From contig WJXW01000002.1 in the NCBI GenBank assembly GCA_015832175.1, forward strand, positions 3,410,001 to 3,474,000: 64,000 bases of DNA, read 5' to 3'. The notes beneath the pieces were generated by a model. That model made no database searches and was not told the origin of the DNA. It worked only from the letters and a program-made list of their open reading frames with translations. Made by a program: the position numbers and the translations under genes. Each line of letters starts with the position of its first letter. Positions within the stretch are counted from its first letter, which is position 1. Below, piece by piece: positions 11,564 through 22,184 of the stretch. The stretch is from Paraphaeosphaeria minitans (taxonomy: Eukaryota > Ascomycota > Dothideomycetes > Pleosporales > Didymosphaeriaceae).

Positions 11564-13041
11564 AGACGCAGGCGCAAATGTCTGTATGGGTGGCGTTTCA
11601 GGGGGTGCTGTTGGTACATGGTGGAGGGTATACCCTGGGGGTTGTTTGGTAGGGATTTTCACACGCGGTCACGAGCACACGAATCGACATGTCATTATAC
11701 GCAATCAACCCACGCTCAGAATAGTCACATGGTGGTGATCGAGGTTGAGGAAGACACCATCCAGCATTAGGTAGGAAAGGCGTGGCTGTGACCATGATGC
11801 CTGCAGAGCTCCAGATTTGCACCACCCGCGGAGATAGGTACAACACCCATGTTATACCTCCGCCCTTCAAACCAACCCCCGGATCGCTCTGCGGGGGGGG
11901 AATGATAAGGTTTGCTCCGATGGAGATAAGACGTCATCCAACTGAAAACTCCACGTGCGCCTTGGCGATATCGGACTAGGGGTACGTCGGAGGTATCGCC
12001 GCGTCGATCATGTTCTTAACGCCGTTTGTTCACGTGACTCAACACCATGGACGTTGTCCAGGGATGCCAACCAACAACCAACCAAAAAAAGCTCGGACAA
12101 TTTTCACGGACGACATCAGGGGGGCGGGGCGAAAATCTCTTTCTCTCTCTCTGACGCGCTACCCTGGCAGAGAAAGAAAGAAGAAGAAATTCTCCTCTCC
12201 AGCCTCACCATCCTCAATCTCGCCCAATCTCGCCCAACACCGCCCTTCCGCCAAGCATCGCGAGATGAGCGCTGCTCCGCCGGAGCAGGGACTCTCCTGC
12301 AACGCAGGTGCTCGTCGCGGGACAGCCTTTGACACATGGCTTGCTGGGCACGCGGCGCCAGGTAGCTAACCCACCCGCTACCCGTTGCCTAGAATATTTT
12401 TTTTTTCCCTTCTTTCCCTTTCCTCTGCGTTGTCTACGTGCCCCACCGAAGTTTTTCTCATCTGGCTGCTCACGGGTGGACAGGAAAAAATAAAATAAAG
12501 TGGGTTGGAGACAGGTTTTCTCTTCATCCGTACCTACACCTACATGATCAACTAGATACCTAGGTAGATAGTGTAGTGGGAGTCGCTCGGGCTCAAGCGA
12601 AGACTGCTCGGGGCGCGGACGCGGGCGGCACAGGGTTCTGCTCGGTGCTGTTCTATTCTGCAAAGCAAGCAAGCAAGCAAGTCAGGTATATCGCCGAGGC
12701 AACCTGCAGACGAGGGTTGCACGTGCCGCGTGTCCGGGAGGTAACGGTGTGGAGGGAGAGAAAAAAAAAAGGGAAGAGAAGAAGTCGCGCTATCGTGCGG
12801 ATCATCCGCTGGCCCACATGCAGTAGATCCGAGGTTTACCTTGAGGTAGAGTGAGTGCTCGACTCGGGACGGCGTACAGCGGTGAGTGAGGCATTTCGTG
12901 GACTGACTCTGACCGGTGACGGAACGAGCGGTTGGCCGGTCGGTTGGTCGGTGGGTGGGGTCGAAATGTATCCGAATTATCTCGTGAGATGGGCCCATGC
13001 GGATCTCCGACCGTCCGCCGAGATGCGATGCGGTTCAATGA
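11564..13041. other. Gene-free spacer before the large Harbinger-type element
   Basis: This is about 1.5 kb with poly-pyrimidine tracts (CTTTCTCTCTCTCT near 12140, a run of T near 12396), an (AAGC)5 microsatellite at about 12664-12682 and a TACCTAGGTA palindrome near 12557. Open frames of 120-150 codons are present but overlap low-complexity DNA and look fortuitous. Confidence 0.5.
12664..12682. repeat. (AAGC)n microsatellite
   Basis: Nearly five perfect copies of a 4-bp unit occur in a gene-free spacer. Confidence 0.8.
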
Positions 13042-13559
13042 GGGCCTGTTCGGTGGGCGTGATCTCAAATCGTGATCTGGGCTTGATCTTGCCCGGTTTC
13101 AGTAAAGCGCTAGCGTAGAATTTTTTGTTAGTGTAGCTATACAAATTGTTCTAAAGACCTGCTTCTAACGTACCTAGATTAACCTATATTTAGTAACTGC
13201 CTATCTAAAAGTCTTATCTTGTTAAACTTTAGTATTATTATTAATTAATCCTCTATACTAACTCTAAGTACTCTAGCGCGTAAGGCGTTGTAAGAGCTTT
13301 TATAGAGCTTAATACCTACTTTATTACTAACGTTAACTCTTTTTCCTCTATTATAGACGCTAGCGTTATCTCTATTAACGTTTACAGCGTTACTAACGCC
13401 TAGAGGGAGCTAGGGTTAAAGTCTATAGTTACTATATATAATTAAAACGCTCCTCTTAGCGCTTATAGAGTAGGTAGAGGACTACGGGCAACGTGCAAAT
13501 ACTAGTTATAAAGTAATAGTATAGCGTATAGTAGCTAAAAAAGTAGCCTTAGTGTCTCT

Positions 13560-14290
13560 ACTAGGCGTAGTGTTATCTATCTAGTAGTGTAAAAATTGCC
13601 ATAATAGCTGCAAGATAGACTAGAAAGTCTGGTAAGAGCTGAATAACCTCTCTAGATTTGCTGTAAACGAGTTTGGCGTCGTCGTAGGAGACAGCTAGGC
13701 GCTAATAGAGTACTTTGAGAAACACCTAGACGCTTGAAAATATTGTATAAAGCCTCTAGCGTACGAGGACCTGCACTAGCGACTGTTTAACAGCGTGATT
13801 GCTAATAGAGCTGGGGCAAGAGATATTAATTAATTAATTACGGCGACAGTTAAAGGCAATAGTAAGGAGGATAGTAACAAGGCAGAGACTCTAGGGCCTT
13901 ATAAAAGGCGTGCGGAGATGTTAACTGCGGTAGAGAGATCTTGTAAAAAGATAACTTCGGCTAATAAGTTAAGTAAGCAGGTTAGCAATATAGCTATAGA
14001 AATTAGAGGATTAGTAGAAGCTCTATTAAAGGATCCCTAATAGGAGGTAATTAATTATTTTATAAGGATGTATAGCGTCCTAGATTACTGCTTAAAGATG
14101 CTAATTACTAAGCGTTTTAAGTTGCCCTTTGTTGCTAAGCTCTATCTAAGTCTTAAGCCTTAATTAGTGTAGAAAACCTAGGTAAAGAATAAAGTAAATA
14201 AGCAGCTAGGTGTCCTGCGCGACAAGCAGCTGCAGCTATACACTATTAGGCTGACTTAGGAGGGTGATAGTAAGTTAAAGAAGAAGGAGT
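13560..14290 (+). pseudogene. Myb/SANT-like protein remnant of the Harbinger-type element
   Basis: Reading one forward frame through several TAG/TAA codons gives protein-like text: ELNNLSRFAVNEFGVVVGDS, ALIEYFEKHLDA, LFNSVIANRAGARDIN, then an uninterrupted stretch GPYKRRAEMLTAVERSCKKI followed by NKLSKQVSNIAIEIRGLVEALLKDP. This resembles the Myb/SANT-like second protein of fungal and plant PIF/Harbinger elements, which helps the transposase bind the termini. Most interrupting stops are TAG where CAG (Gln) would be expected, fitting C-to-T mutation. The boundaries are approximate. Confidence 0.65.
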
Positions 14291-14689
14291 AAGTTATAGA
14301 GTTTCTATAGAAAGTTAATAAGTATATAAAAGTAGATTAGCGCGACGCGCTAAGACTGGCGATAGTAGTCTATGCGCTAGTTAGTGTTTTGCTCGCTCTT
14401 TATAGTATCGCTGCTCTAGTAACCTACGCCTTCTCTCTTATACTTTACTTTCCTAAATCGCTTATTTATACAACGCCTATATCTCTTTTACTATCTTTTT
14501 ACGCTATGACTCCTGCTCCTCCCTTATTAAAGGCTAATTTATTAGGCGTTAATCCTCCGCGATAGTAACCTCCTAGAAAAAGTTCTTATGCTACTTACTA
14601 GTGTACGTAGGTAGCTGCTTAAAGTCCTTACCTACGCTACCTATTTAATTAATTAGATTGTGTATAGCTATAAGAGCGTATATAAGCTT

Positions 14690-15540
14690 AACCTAAGTTA
14701 TAATATTAAACTTATAAGACCTATTAAAAATCCTCTAATAACGCTTAAAGACGCTAAACGTACGCTTAACAACGTTTTAGAGACTGCTGTGCTAGTAATT
14801 AAACAGCTCCTTTACTATTTAAGGCCTACTATCTAGCAGCTGCGCTATCTCTTAAAGGTAATAGCGTACGCCGCAATATAACATAAGCATTATATTACTA
14901 TTTGTATACTTAGCGTCCGCTAGGTAATATTTGCCTAGAGGAGCTATAAATCCTTATTAATAAGTATTTGTAAGCACTTAGGCGTTGTAAGTGCTGCCCT
15001 TTTAGCTAGCTAAGACGTATATAAAGTTTATATTAAAGTTAACAGCCGCTATTACGTTTTAGGAGAGGTATCTATAGCAATTTCTATATTATTTAGAGTT
15101 ATCTACTAGTATATAGACTTTAAAGTTTAACTTATTAAGAGCTCTTATATAGTCCTTAAAGAAAGATATATATTTTAGGTTATTATGTATAGCCTCTAGG
15201 CAGGCGCTAGAGGGCAAATATACAACTTCTAGGTATAGTAAAAGGACCGTAGCGAGGACTTTATAAAAGTTACTACTAATATTAGCAAAAGTTAGGTAAA
15301 ATCTCTATATATATACATAGTAATTATGCTTAGTAAGTGCCTATAGTAGTGTTTAGCTTCTTACTACCTAGCTTCTTACGCGTAGATATATAGAAACGTA
15401 AGTACTTTCTCTTTAACCTTAATTTGTTAGCTATCTTTAACGTGTTATCTATAGTAAGTAATAAGAGCCTTAAAGGTGCTCTGCTAGAGTCGCGTCTCCT
15501 TATATAGGTATAGGTCATTAACAAGGCACCTAGCTAGCTA
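14690..15540 (-). pseudogene. PIF/Harbinger DDE transposase remnant
   Basis: On the reverse strand one frame reads KGSTYNA (stop) VLTNTY, then GFIAPLGKYYLADAKYTN and, after a short gap, MLMLYCGVRYYL, KELFNY and NVVKRTFSVFK. This order matches the C-terminal catalytic half of Harbinger transposases (family pattern WEGSxHDxRVL, then KYYLADAGY, then YRGVRYHL, then RNVIERxFGVLK). The second catalytic Asp position reads Asn, the catalytic Glu position reads Lys and the Trp position is a stop; all three are G-to-A changes in the coding strand. The N-terminal half, upstream toward 15540, is too degraded to place. The gene cannot make an active enzyme. Confidence 0.8.
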
Positions 15541-16002
15541 AGCTAGACCTAGGCATATATCCTTTACGTATTTATTTACGCCTGTAAGTAGAGCTATAGT
15601 CCTTTCTATAGCGTTAATTAACACTAAAGTTATTGCTGTTAACGCTCCTATAACGCCTATAAAAGCCTTTCTACTAAGTATTGCGGCGTTAAAAAGCTTT
15701 AAAATTAGGCGAGATAGACCTCTTAACCTTATACTTAGTTTAACTTATAATCTCGCGCTTAAATAGGTATAAACGTGAATCTTATTAGTACTAGCAGGGT
15801 TTAATTTAGCTAGTTAATTGCTCCTAGATTAGACTTCTATTTATGACGTTAAGATCACGCTCGAACCGAACACGGCGTGATCTTAATGTGAGCCTAACTA
15901 GATCTAGTAATCGAGATGAGATCAAGCCTCCAGATCACGTCTACCGAACAGGCCCTGAGATGGGATGGGATGGAAGGGCGATCATGCACGTTTAGGAACG
16001 GC

Positions 16003-16297
16003 AAGCGGTGACCGCGGCTATAGCTGGAGAAATCGTGTACAGTGTAGGCAGACAGCAATTTTGTTTGCAGCTCACGTTCCAGTCTGGTCATCTATTGCGA
16101 TAGTCTATGGCTCTGGCATTAGGGTGATGAAAGCAGCCTGTGAACAACAAGCGGTGACCGCGGCTATTGCTGGAGAAATTGTGTATCTACTGTGTAAGTA
16201 GGTAGAATGCAATCTTGTTTGCAGCTCACGTTCAAGTCTGGTCCTCTATTACAATAGTCTATGGCTCTGGCATCAAGGTGTTAAGAGCAGCCCATGT
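16003..16297. repeat. Tandem duplication, two copies of about 146 bp
   Basis: Copy 1 (about 16003-16148) and copy 2 (about 16149-16297) share AAGCGGTGACCGCGGCTAT, GCTGGAGAAAT, TTGTTTGCAGCTCACGTTC and AGTCTATGGCTCTGGCAT in the same order, with scattered differences. The offset of GCGGTGACCG between copies is 146 bp. The repeat sits directly beside the right end of the large transposon. No coding frame runs through both copies. Confidence 0.85.
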
Positions 16298-18287
16298 GCA
16301 GGTGCCAGACTATCTAGCATTGAAACTTCCGCTGAGGGGCTCGCTGACAGCTTCCCACCTCATCAGGCACTGCCACTGATAGCGGTGAGGCTGCTGAACG
16401 ATTCACGACGTTTTTAATCATCTCCGGATTCGCTCGGACGCCTGGGGTCTGCGCCCAAAATAGAAGGGATGGACGGATGCGAATTTGTGAGCACTGAGCA
16501 CAATGGTGAGCCTGTCGTGAGTGGTTGGCTCGTTTGTGGGTGCGCTCATCGCTAGGCCCAGCAGGGTATCTAGATAGGTACCTATTCCATTCGTCGTGTG
16601 CTGCGGACAAACATGGCGGGCCCGGCTGGAAGATAGATAGCTACAGCGATGCGATGCGATTCGCGAAACGTGCTGTCGCGTTGTTGTCCTCGTTAGGAAC
16701 GCGCTGCCGGCGGAATTGCCATGTCGCAGGGCCAGAAGGTTGATGGTTGCGAGCCGACCGCGCACGTCTCAACGAAACGTACGCCGCATTGTACTTGCCA
16801 ACACAAGCTGAAGCAGCACTGAATCGCGGGCCTCGACTTGAGCCACGTCGGAAGACAGGAACAGGGCTAGCCAACGCTGAGAGGTTTGCGAGCGGGGCCG
16901 GGGTGAGGCGCTGAAAGTCTGGTGCCCGGGTACCTTCAGGCTGCCTGAGTGCCAGGGTGAAACTGACAGGACCGTTTTCCCATTGAAGTCGACAATCTGC
17001 TGTGCTAAGGCGGCCCTCTTCTCGTTTAAAGCTAACACTCTGCTGTGTTGAGGCGGTGCTCTTCTCAGCCGCCCCCAATCGTTGGACTGATGTTGTATAG
17101 TCGGTGCCAACACATGAGCAGAGGCAGAGCATGCCCTGTCCAGAATTACCCGCGCCTTCAGGGCCCAGGGCACGGGCAGCGTGTGCGTTCGAGCTTGAGA
17201 CTGCAACCCTCTGTCTGAGAAGTTGGGGCCAAGACGACCGGGTACGTACCTGCGACGGTTGCACAGCATGAACCCTCTGATCAAACTCATGCGCGCAAGA
17301 AACCCATTGCTCGCATGCGTACGGTTACCCTGCCGTCAAAACGAAACGCATGCCCAAACATGAAATGGGCATCGGGATTGACACAACGGGGGGGGATTGC
17401 GGCCCCTAAGATGACGGGGGCCCGACCCCCGACCCCATCGTGGCTCAATCCCCACAATCTACGGTACTCGTGGCGTGCGATGCAGGGTGCGAGTACACAT
17501 TTGCGGCATCTGGATTCTGTGACATGGGATCGGTGCGCGTGCTCTGGGCCTTCACAATCGCGGGAGGCAAAGGGACATCTGGACGATACGGTACCGTACA
17601 TGGGCGCAGCAGGTATCCACGTCAACGACGCACAAGTGCAGGTCACGCGACGGGTTCCGTCGAGTCCCGCGTCTCGGCCAACGTGACAACGTTTCCTGTT
17701 TGTCCTCGCACAAGAAGCGGACGGTGGACCTGTGCAGACTAGCCATCGTGACCAGAGGAACCCGCGCGAGGCCGACACGGAATCGCTTTACCCCCGAGCC
17801 TGCCCCCAAGACTTCGCCCTCTCGGAACGGCCACCACCCAGCGCCCGAATTGCCCCGACTGCGACGGGCGGGGCCAGTGGAATCGTAGGTATCTGGTCGT
17901 TGCCTATGCTACAGGCTACAGGCTACAGGCGCCGTACGCGTACCGTGTGCGCGCGCTCGCAACCTCGTCCGCATCAGGCAATGGCGGCGTCGGCCAAGAG
18001 AAAGATCCACTCCCGCCCTTTGCAGGGGCCAGGCCACGCACGGCCGCGTAAAGGCGGTCAGGCAATAAATTTCGACCTTCATGCGACGGAAAGGAAAAAA
18101 AAATTAAAAAAATCAAGGTCAACAGTCCTGCATGTGGGGAGTGAGACGGAAGAGGATGCATCGCGAGACAAAGTGGAGTCAAGGTGTTTTGGTAGAATTA
18201 TCGTGTTTGATTTCAGTGTGCTAGGGGGGGGGTCTCAACCGTCAGAGCGGGAGATCTCGTACCAGCCTATGTAGTTCCATCCATCAT

Positions 18288-18372
18288 GGTTCAATAAATC
18301 CCGTCCGTCGTTCCATAGATCCCGTCCACCGTTCAATAACGTTCCGTCCATGATCGTTCAATAAATTCCGTC
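18288..18372. repeat. Imperfect short tandem repeat (GTTCAATAAATCCCGTCC-like)
   Basis: The phrases GTTCAATAA, CCCGTCC and GTTCCATAG/GTTCCGTCC recur four to five times in about 85 bp. They lie 180-260 bp beyond the stop codon of the acidic protein gene. Confidence 0.65.
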
Positions 18373-18552
18373 CATACAAAGAGTTGGGTAGTTCCGTAGC
18401 CATAACCGTCGCCGCGTGCCCTTGGGACGCGCTGCAAATTCCCACAAGTTCATCCAGCAGACCAAAGAAAATGTGATATAATGCTGAAAAGACTCGCTCG
18501 CTAAAATGCTCAATCAAAAACAAGGTAAGAGGTCGACGTGGTGTTGTTGACC

Positions 18553-19302
18553 CTAGTAACTTGTGATGAGCGGAGCTGTCGATTCGGGCAGATACATCTC
18601 TTCGCTTTGGAAGAGGGATTGCGACTTCTCGTCGTAGAAGGATGTGGTAAGAATGGCCTCCTTTGCTGAGAACTCCATGGTGGGCTGCGGCGGGGTAGGG
18701 GGCGACTCGTCGTCAGAGTCCTCGTCGTGGACGAGCTCAGGTGGTGATTGCGATGGTACGCGGGTGAGAGCGAGCCCCTCGTCGTTCTCCTCGTCGTCGT
18801 ACTGGTAGTCCTCATCGTCCACCTCGATGGTGCTGATCAGGACCGGTGCTTGTGCGATGCGGCGGGGCATGACCATGTCGAAGTCGCCCTCATCGTCGTA
18901 GTAGTCAGACTCGGAGTCGGAGTCGGAGTCGGAGGAGTCGTCGTCGTCCTCCTCCTCCTCAGCAATGCTGTCGGCCCACTGGATGTGTCGAGGCTCCTCC
19001 GACTTCTGTGCCTTGGCGACGGTGCTGTGGAACCAGGCTTCTTGCCGCCTCTCGGCGTCCTGGAGTTCGATCATGAGCGAGTCGAGCAGATTGGCGTGGC
19101 CGACGAGCAGGCGGAGGTCGTGGTCGGCGCGGCAGGCTTCCTTGCCCAGCTTGGAGCGGGCCGAGGCGGCGATGTAGTAGGTCTGGGTGAGAGACATGGT
19201 TTGCTTCTTTGCGGGGCGGGCAGAGACAAAGGGAGTGCGAGTGGTCTCGGCGGCGATGGGCTCAAATTGAGTTTGTATCCTTAGGTGGGAAGTGGAAGGC
19301 AT
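18553..19302 (-). CDS. Conserved-looking acidic fungal protein of unknown function
   Basis: A single open frame encodes 249 aa from the ATG at 19302, or 214 aa from the second in-frame ATG at 19197 (MSLTQTYYIAASARSKLGKEACR), which I consider the likelier start because the conserved-looking helical region begins there. The helical segment (about 60 residues, ADHDLRLLVGHANLLDSLMIELQDAERRQEAWF) is followed by a strongly acidic low-complexity stretch (EEEEDDDDSSDSDSDSESD) and further Asp/Glu-rich text up to the end. No signal peptide or membrane segment is visible. I recognise the arrangement as that of uncharacterised Pezizomycotina proteins but know no function. A 178-codon open frame on the opposite strand is its mirror and is not a gene. 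Confidence 0.75.
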   Translation of the reverse strand: MPSTSHLRIQTQFEPIAAETTRTPFVSARPAKKQTMSLTQTYYIAASARSKLGKEACRADHDLRLLVGHANLLDSLMIELQDAERRQEAWFHSTVAKAQKSEEPRHIQWADSIAEEEEDDDDSSDSDSDSESDYYDDEGDFDMVMPRRIAQAPVLISTIEVDDEDYQYDDEENDEGLALTRVPSQSPPELVHDEDSDDESPPTPPQPTMEFSAKEAILTTSFYDEKSQSLFQSEEMYLPESTAPLITSY

Positions 19303-20022
19303 GCTGGCTAGGTAGACTATGTAGGCAGAAATGTTTATGCCTGAGTCGGTGAGTCAGTTGTGGTCGGGACTGAAGGGCGGGCTGCACAAACCTAATGCAG
19401 TAGCCAATGGCGTGGGAAGGTGGTCCGAGCAGAGGGATCCGAGGCGTGACGAGCGAGTAGGTATAGGTAGCGGAGTACGAGTAGTCGTGGTGTCGTGGTG
19501 TCGTGGTGGTAGTTTCGGAAAGACGTCTTGTCGAAGGTCTGCGAGTGGATCGGAGTGATGAAGCTGGTGACTGATGGCCTGAAGCGGACGGGCGCGGTGT
19601 ATATGTATTTCTCTGAGGGTGGATGACCAGGCCCGGGATGCTCGGGCTTGCGCATAACACCGACAAGTGCTCACCGCAAAGAAAGACTGCGCCAGGGCCC
19701 GAGCGGGCTCGGCCAGCAGGGGTGCATCGTCGTCCGCTAGGTCCGCCCGTACTCGTAAGAGCGTCCCTGGATGATTACGAACCTTGGAGAAGAGCCATTG
19801 CTCGGCCGACCGCCTTCATTCGTTCGGGCTTTACGCATCTCCATGGCTGGATTTGGCAGATAACTCATCAGCTTCTTGGATGAATCATAACGCATGCGAC
19901 GACGCCATACCTGCCTGCCTGTGGGCATCGCATGTAATCGCACCGCCCTACGTCGGCCCTTTCGGTCGAGTCACAGTCACAACGTCTGCCAACCCACGCC
20001 TGCAGACCGCACCTCTGTGTGC

Positions 20023-20078
20023 CTACGAGGCTACGAGGCTACGAGGCTACGAGGCTACGAGGCTACGAGGCTACGAGC
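20023..20078. repeat. CTACGAGG 8-bp tandem repeat, about 7 copies
   Basis: Six perfect head-to-tail copies of CTACGAGG are followed by CTACGAG. The array lies in a gene-free region. Confidence 0.9.
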
Positions 20079-20564
20079 ACCTTGCATGGAATGCCGGTTG
20101 CGCGTGCTGGCAAAGCGTATCTGGTCGGCCAAAGGGCTGCTGCCTGAGAGCCCACACTGCTGGCACGCTGGCTCCAGTCGTCTCGAACCAGCGCCTCAGC
20201 TGATGGCGCGGATCGTGGACAAGCAGCGGGCAGCGGGCAGCGGGCAGACCGCCCAGCCAGCGGACCCTCCGTTCGTCTGGGTGGAGAGATGAAAAGTACA
20301 GCTCGGCGCTCTGCGTTCCATCGCTTGCATTGCAGTCTTGAGACGGTCAATGGCACGATGCTGGACTTGATCTCTGTTTGCGAGGCTGTCTGTGCCAGAG
20401 GCCTTCTTTACGTGGAGCCCGTCTACGTTCTGCCTCTGCTCAGGCACTCGGGCTCGGAGCATAGGAACGTACCCGTCCCACCGTGTTTCCCATGGTAGCT
20501 TGGCCAGTTTGGAATCATCACGCCTGCTCGGACGAATAGACAGCGCGTGCCGTGTTAGCGCAGC

Positions 20565-20612
20565 AGCACCACCAGCAGCACCACCAGCAGCAGCACCACC
20601 AGCACCACCAGC
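20565..20612. repeat. CAG/CAC trinucleotide repeat
   Basis: Alternating CAGCAGCACCACCAG blocks form a short trinucleotide tract. It is followed by three copies of CGAACCGGG near 20643-20668. Confidence 0.85.
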
Positions 20613-20892
20613 GGGCACTCGGTCTCTGGCAGCCTCAGACGGGCGAACCGGGCGAACCGGGCGAACACCAACAAGGCTGCCGCCGTCCGCCCAAGTCTGG
20701 GGAAACGTCATGGCAGATGGGACCAGGCCCTGCGCTAGCCTTCACGCCTTGGTCATGTTTGAAATTGACGCCGATTACTCTTTACCGAGTCACCGTTGCG
20801 ATTGGGCGGGCAGAGTTTGCTTTGTTAACGTTGCTGAACAATCTCGCCCTGACAAATGCGCCTGCACCTGTAACCAGCCAATGAACCATCAC

Positions 20893-21140
20893 CCTCTCGC
20901 ATCTTTGACCAGCTAATCATCTCGCATCTCTGACCAGCTACTCACTCTCGCATCCCTGACCAGCTACTCACTCTCGCATCTCTGACCAGCTACTCACTCT
21001 CGCATCTCTGACCAGCTACTCACTCTCGCATCTCTGACCAGCCAATCACCCTCGCTTTCTGACCAGCCAATCACCCTCGCATCTCTGACCAGCTAATCAC
21101 TCTCGCATCTTTGACCAGCCAATCACCCTCTCGTTTCTTC
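20893..21140. repeat. 26-bp minisatellite, about nine copies
   Basis: The unit CTCGCATCTCTGACCAGCTA plus CTCACT repeats head to tail with small variants (CTAATCA, CCAATCACC, CATCCCTG). Copies are directly adjacent, so this is a minisatellite and not a CRISPR-like array with unique spacers. Confidence 0.9.
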
Positions 21141-21296
21141 AATCAGCTTAATCAGCCAACCCTCCGCACCTTAACGTTAGCCTGGTGACTGGTCGTTGAT
21201 GACGCCAGCATGCCTGCTCTCCCACAAAGGGTCCATGTCCATGTTATTATGCCTTTCTTTCAAATCACTTGTTCCTTCGTTCGCAGCATAGTCCAA

Positions 21297-21366
21297 TGCC
21301 ATCATCTGCACATGCCACCTGCACATGCCAGCACCTGCACACGCCATCATTTGCACATGCCCATCC
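21297..21366. repeat. Short GCACATGCC/CACCTGC repeat
   Basis: The phrases TGCACATGCC, CACCTGCAC and CATCATTTGCACATGCC recur in about 70 bp. Confidence 0.6.
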
Positions 21367-21477
21367 CACCTGCCCTTGCGCTCGCGTCTGGAATCAAGAG
21401 TAGGTACAACAACACACTGGACAGACCGCTGCTGCCCCTTCCCCTTTCGGAGGTGCATTCCTTACACGCGTCTATTC

Positions 21478-21572
21478 CCGAATTGCGCACAATCTATTAG
21501 GGGCCTATTCTCGCATTGCGCACAATCCATTAGGGCCTATTCTCGCACTGCGCACAATCTGTTACCTAGGGC
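21478..21572. repeat. About 33-bp tandem repeat, three copies
   Basis: Three copies of the phrase ATTGCGCACAATC (with A/C variants) followed by TATTAGGGGCCTATTCTCGC occur in succession. Confidence 0.8.
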
Positions 21573-22184
21573 CTCGTTTCACAGGCACGCATGCAAGCCT
21601 CGCACCAACCTGTAACCGTCCCCCCTCCTCCCCGCCAACCTTCCTCGCCAATCGCGCCCATTGCTGAACGACCGTTCCCAAGGGCTGAACCTCACCAAAG
21701 CGGCTAGACTACCTAGCCCTTCGCACTGGCGTTTACTCAGCTCTCGCTACCCTGTCTGCCTTAGCCTACACTTCGGCGACGCTTCGCACAGCCCTACCGT
21801 ACCATCGCGCTGTTCAAGTAACACCACATGCAAGGACCAAGTCAAGCGTCTGACAGTGTGCCCTTCTGGCAATCCGTGCGACACCTTCACCGCTGCATGG
21901 GCAATCCGAACTCTACGCCGCAGCCTCACCGCCAGGGCCCAAAACACGCGACACCGGGTTAGGTAACCCAGACGCCCATACATATCGGCGAGTACCCGCG
22001 TCTGAACATGAGTCGAATTGACCAAGAGTTCGTTGCACAGCCTCGCACAGCCTTGTCTGACCGCCATTGCCGCTCACTACCGCCATATCCATCCCCGCGT
22101 GCTTGTAGGAAGCCGACAGCATGAACCCAAGACTAACCACTTTCAGGTAATACCTCGCAGGACGGATCGTGGCATCGAAAAAAG

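Larger units (their letters stand above)
13042..15955. mobile_element. Decayed PIF/Harbinger DNA transposon (2.9 kb) with RIP-type mutations
   Basis: The terminal inverted repeats begin GGGCCTGTTCGGTGGGCGTG at left and end CACGTCTACCGAACAGGCCC at right, flanked by TGA/TGA (3-bp target duplication, 13039-13041 and 15956-15958). The interior is AT-rich with TAG/TAA stops throughout. Two divided gene remnants are recognisable: a Myb/SANT-like reading frame on the + strand in the left half and a DDE transposase on the - strand in the right half, the usual two-gene content of Harbinger elements. The changes are mostly C-to-T and G-to-A, as repeat-induced point mutation makes. The deleted copy at 8307-9060 shares both ends in reverse orientation. 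Confidence 0.92.
15956..18552. other. Gene-poor region right of the large element
   Basis: This contains a 146-bp tandem duplication, a GCTACAG triplet repeat near 17908-17930 and imperfect CCGTCC/TTCAATAA repeats near 18288-18372. Long open frames on both strands (up to 207 codons, for example 16641-17264) have arbitrary Arg/Ser/Ala-rich composition without domains and are probably the by-product of GC-rich DNA. Confidence 0.5.
19303..22184. other. Repeat-rich gene-free region
   Basis: Nearly 2.9 kb hold several tandem repeats (annotated separately) and no gene I can support. Open frames of up to 174 codons overlap the trinucleotide and minisatellite arrays and read as repeat peptides. Confidence 0.55.

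Noticed and set aside
10574..11662. 362-codon open frame on the reverse strand over the DUF3292 gene
   Set aside because: It is antisense to a well supported exon, and its His/Leu/Arg-rich text is the mirror of the real frame.
11955..12672. Open frames of 119-152 codons in the spacer after DUF3292
   Set aside because: They run through poly-pyrimidine tracts and homopolymers and lack protein character.
15330..15524. 64-codon open frame inside the large transposon as an independent gene
   Set aside because: It is part of the degraded reverse-strand half of the element and lacks any conserved motif.
16641..17264. 207-codon reverse open frame
   Set aside because: Arbitrary Ser/Arg/Ala composition, several equally long overlapping frames, no domain and no splice partner.
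18748..19284. 178-codon forward open frame rich in Val/Leu/Gly
   Set aside because: It is the antisense of the acidic GAT/GAC-rich gene at 18553-19302.
20893..21140. CRISPR-like array
   Set aside because: Units of 26 bp are directly adjacent with no unique spacers, and the host is eukaryotic; it is a minisatellite.
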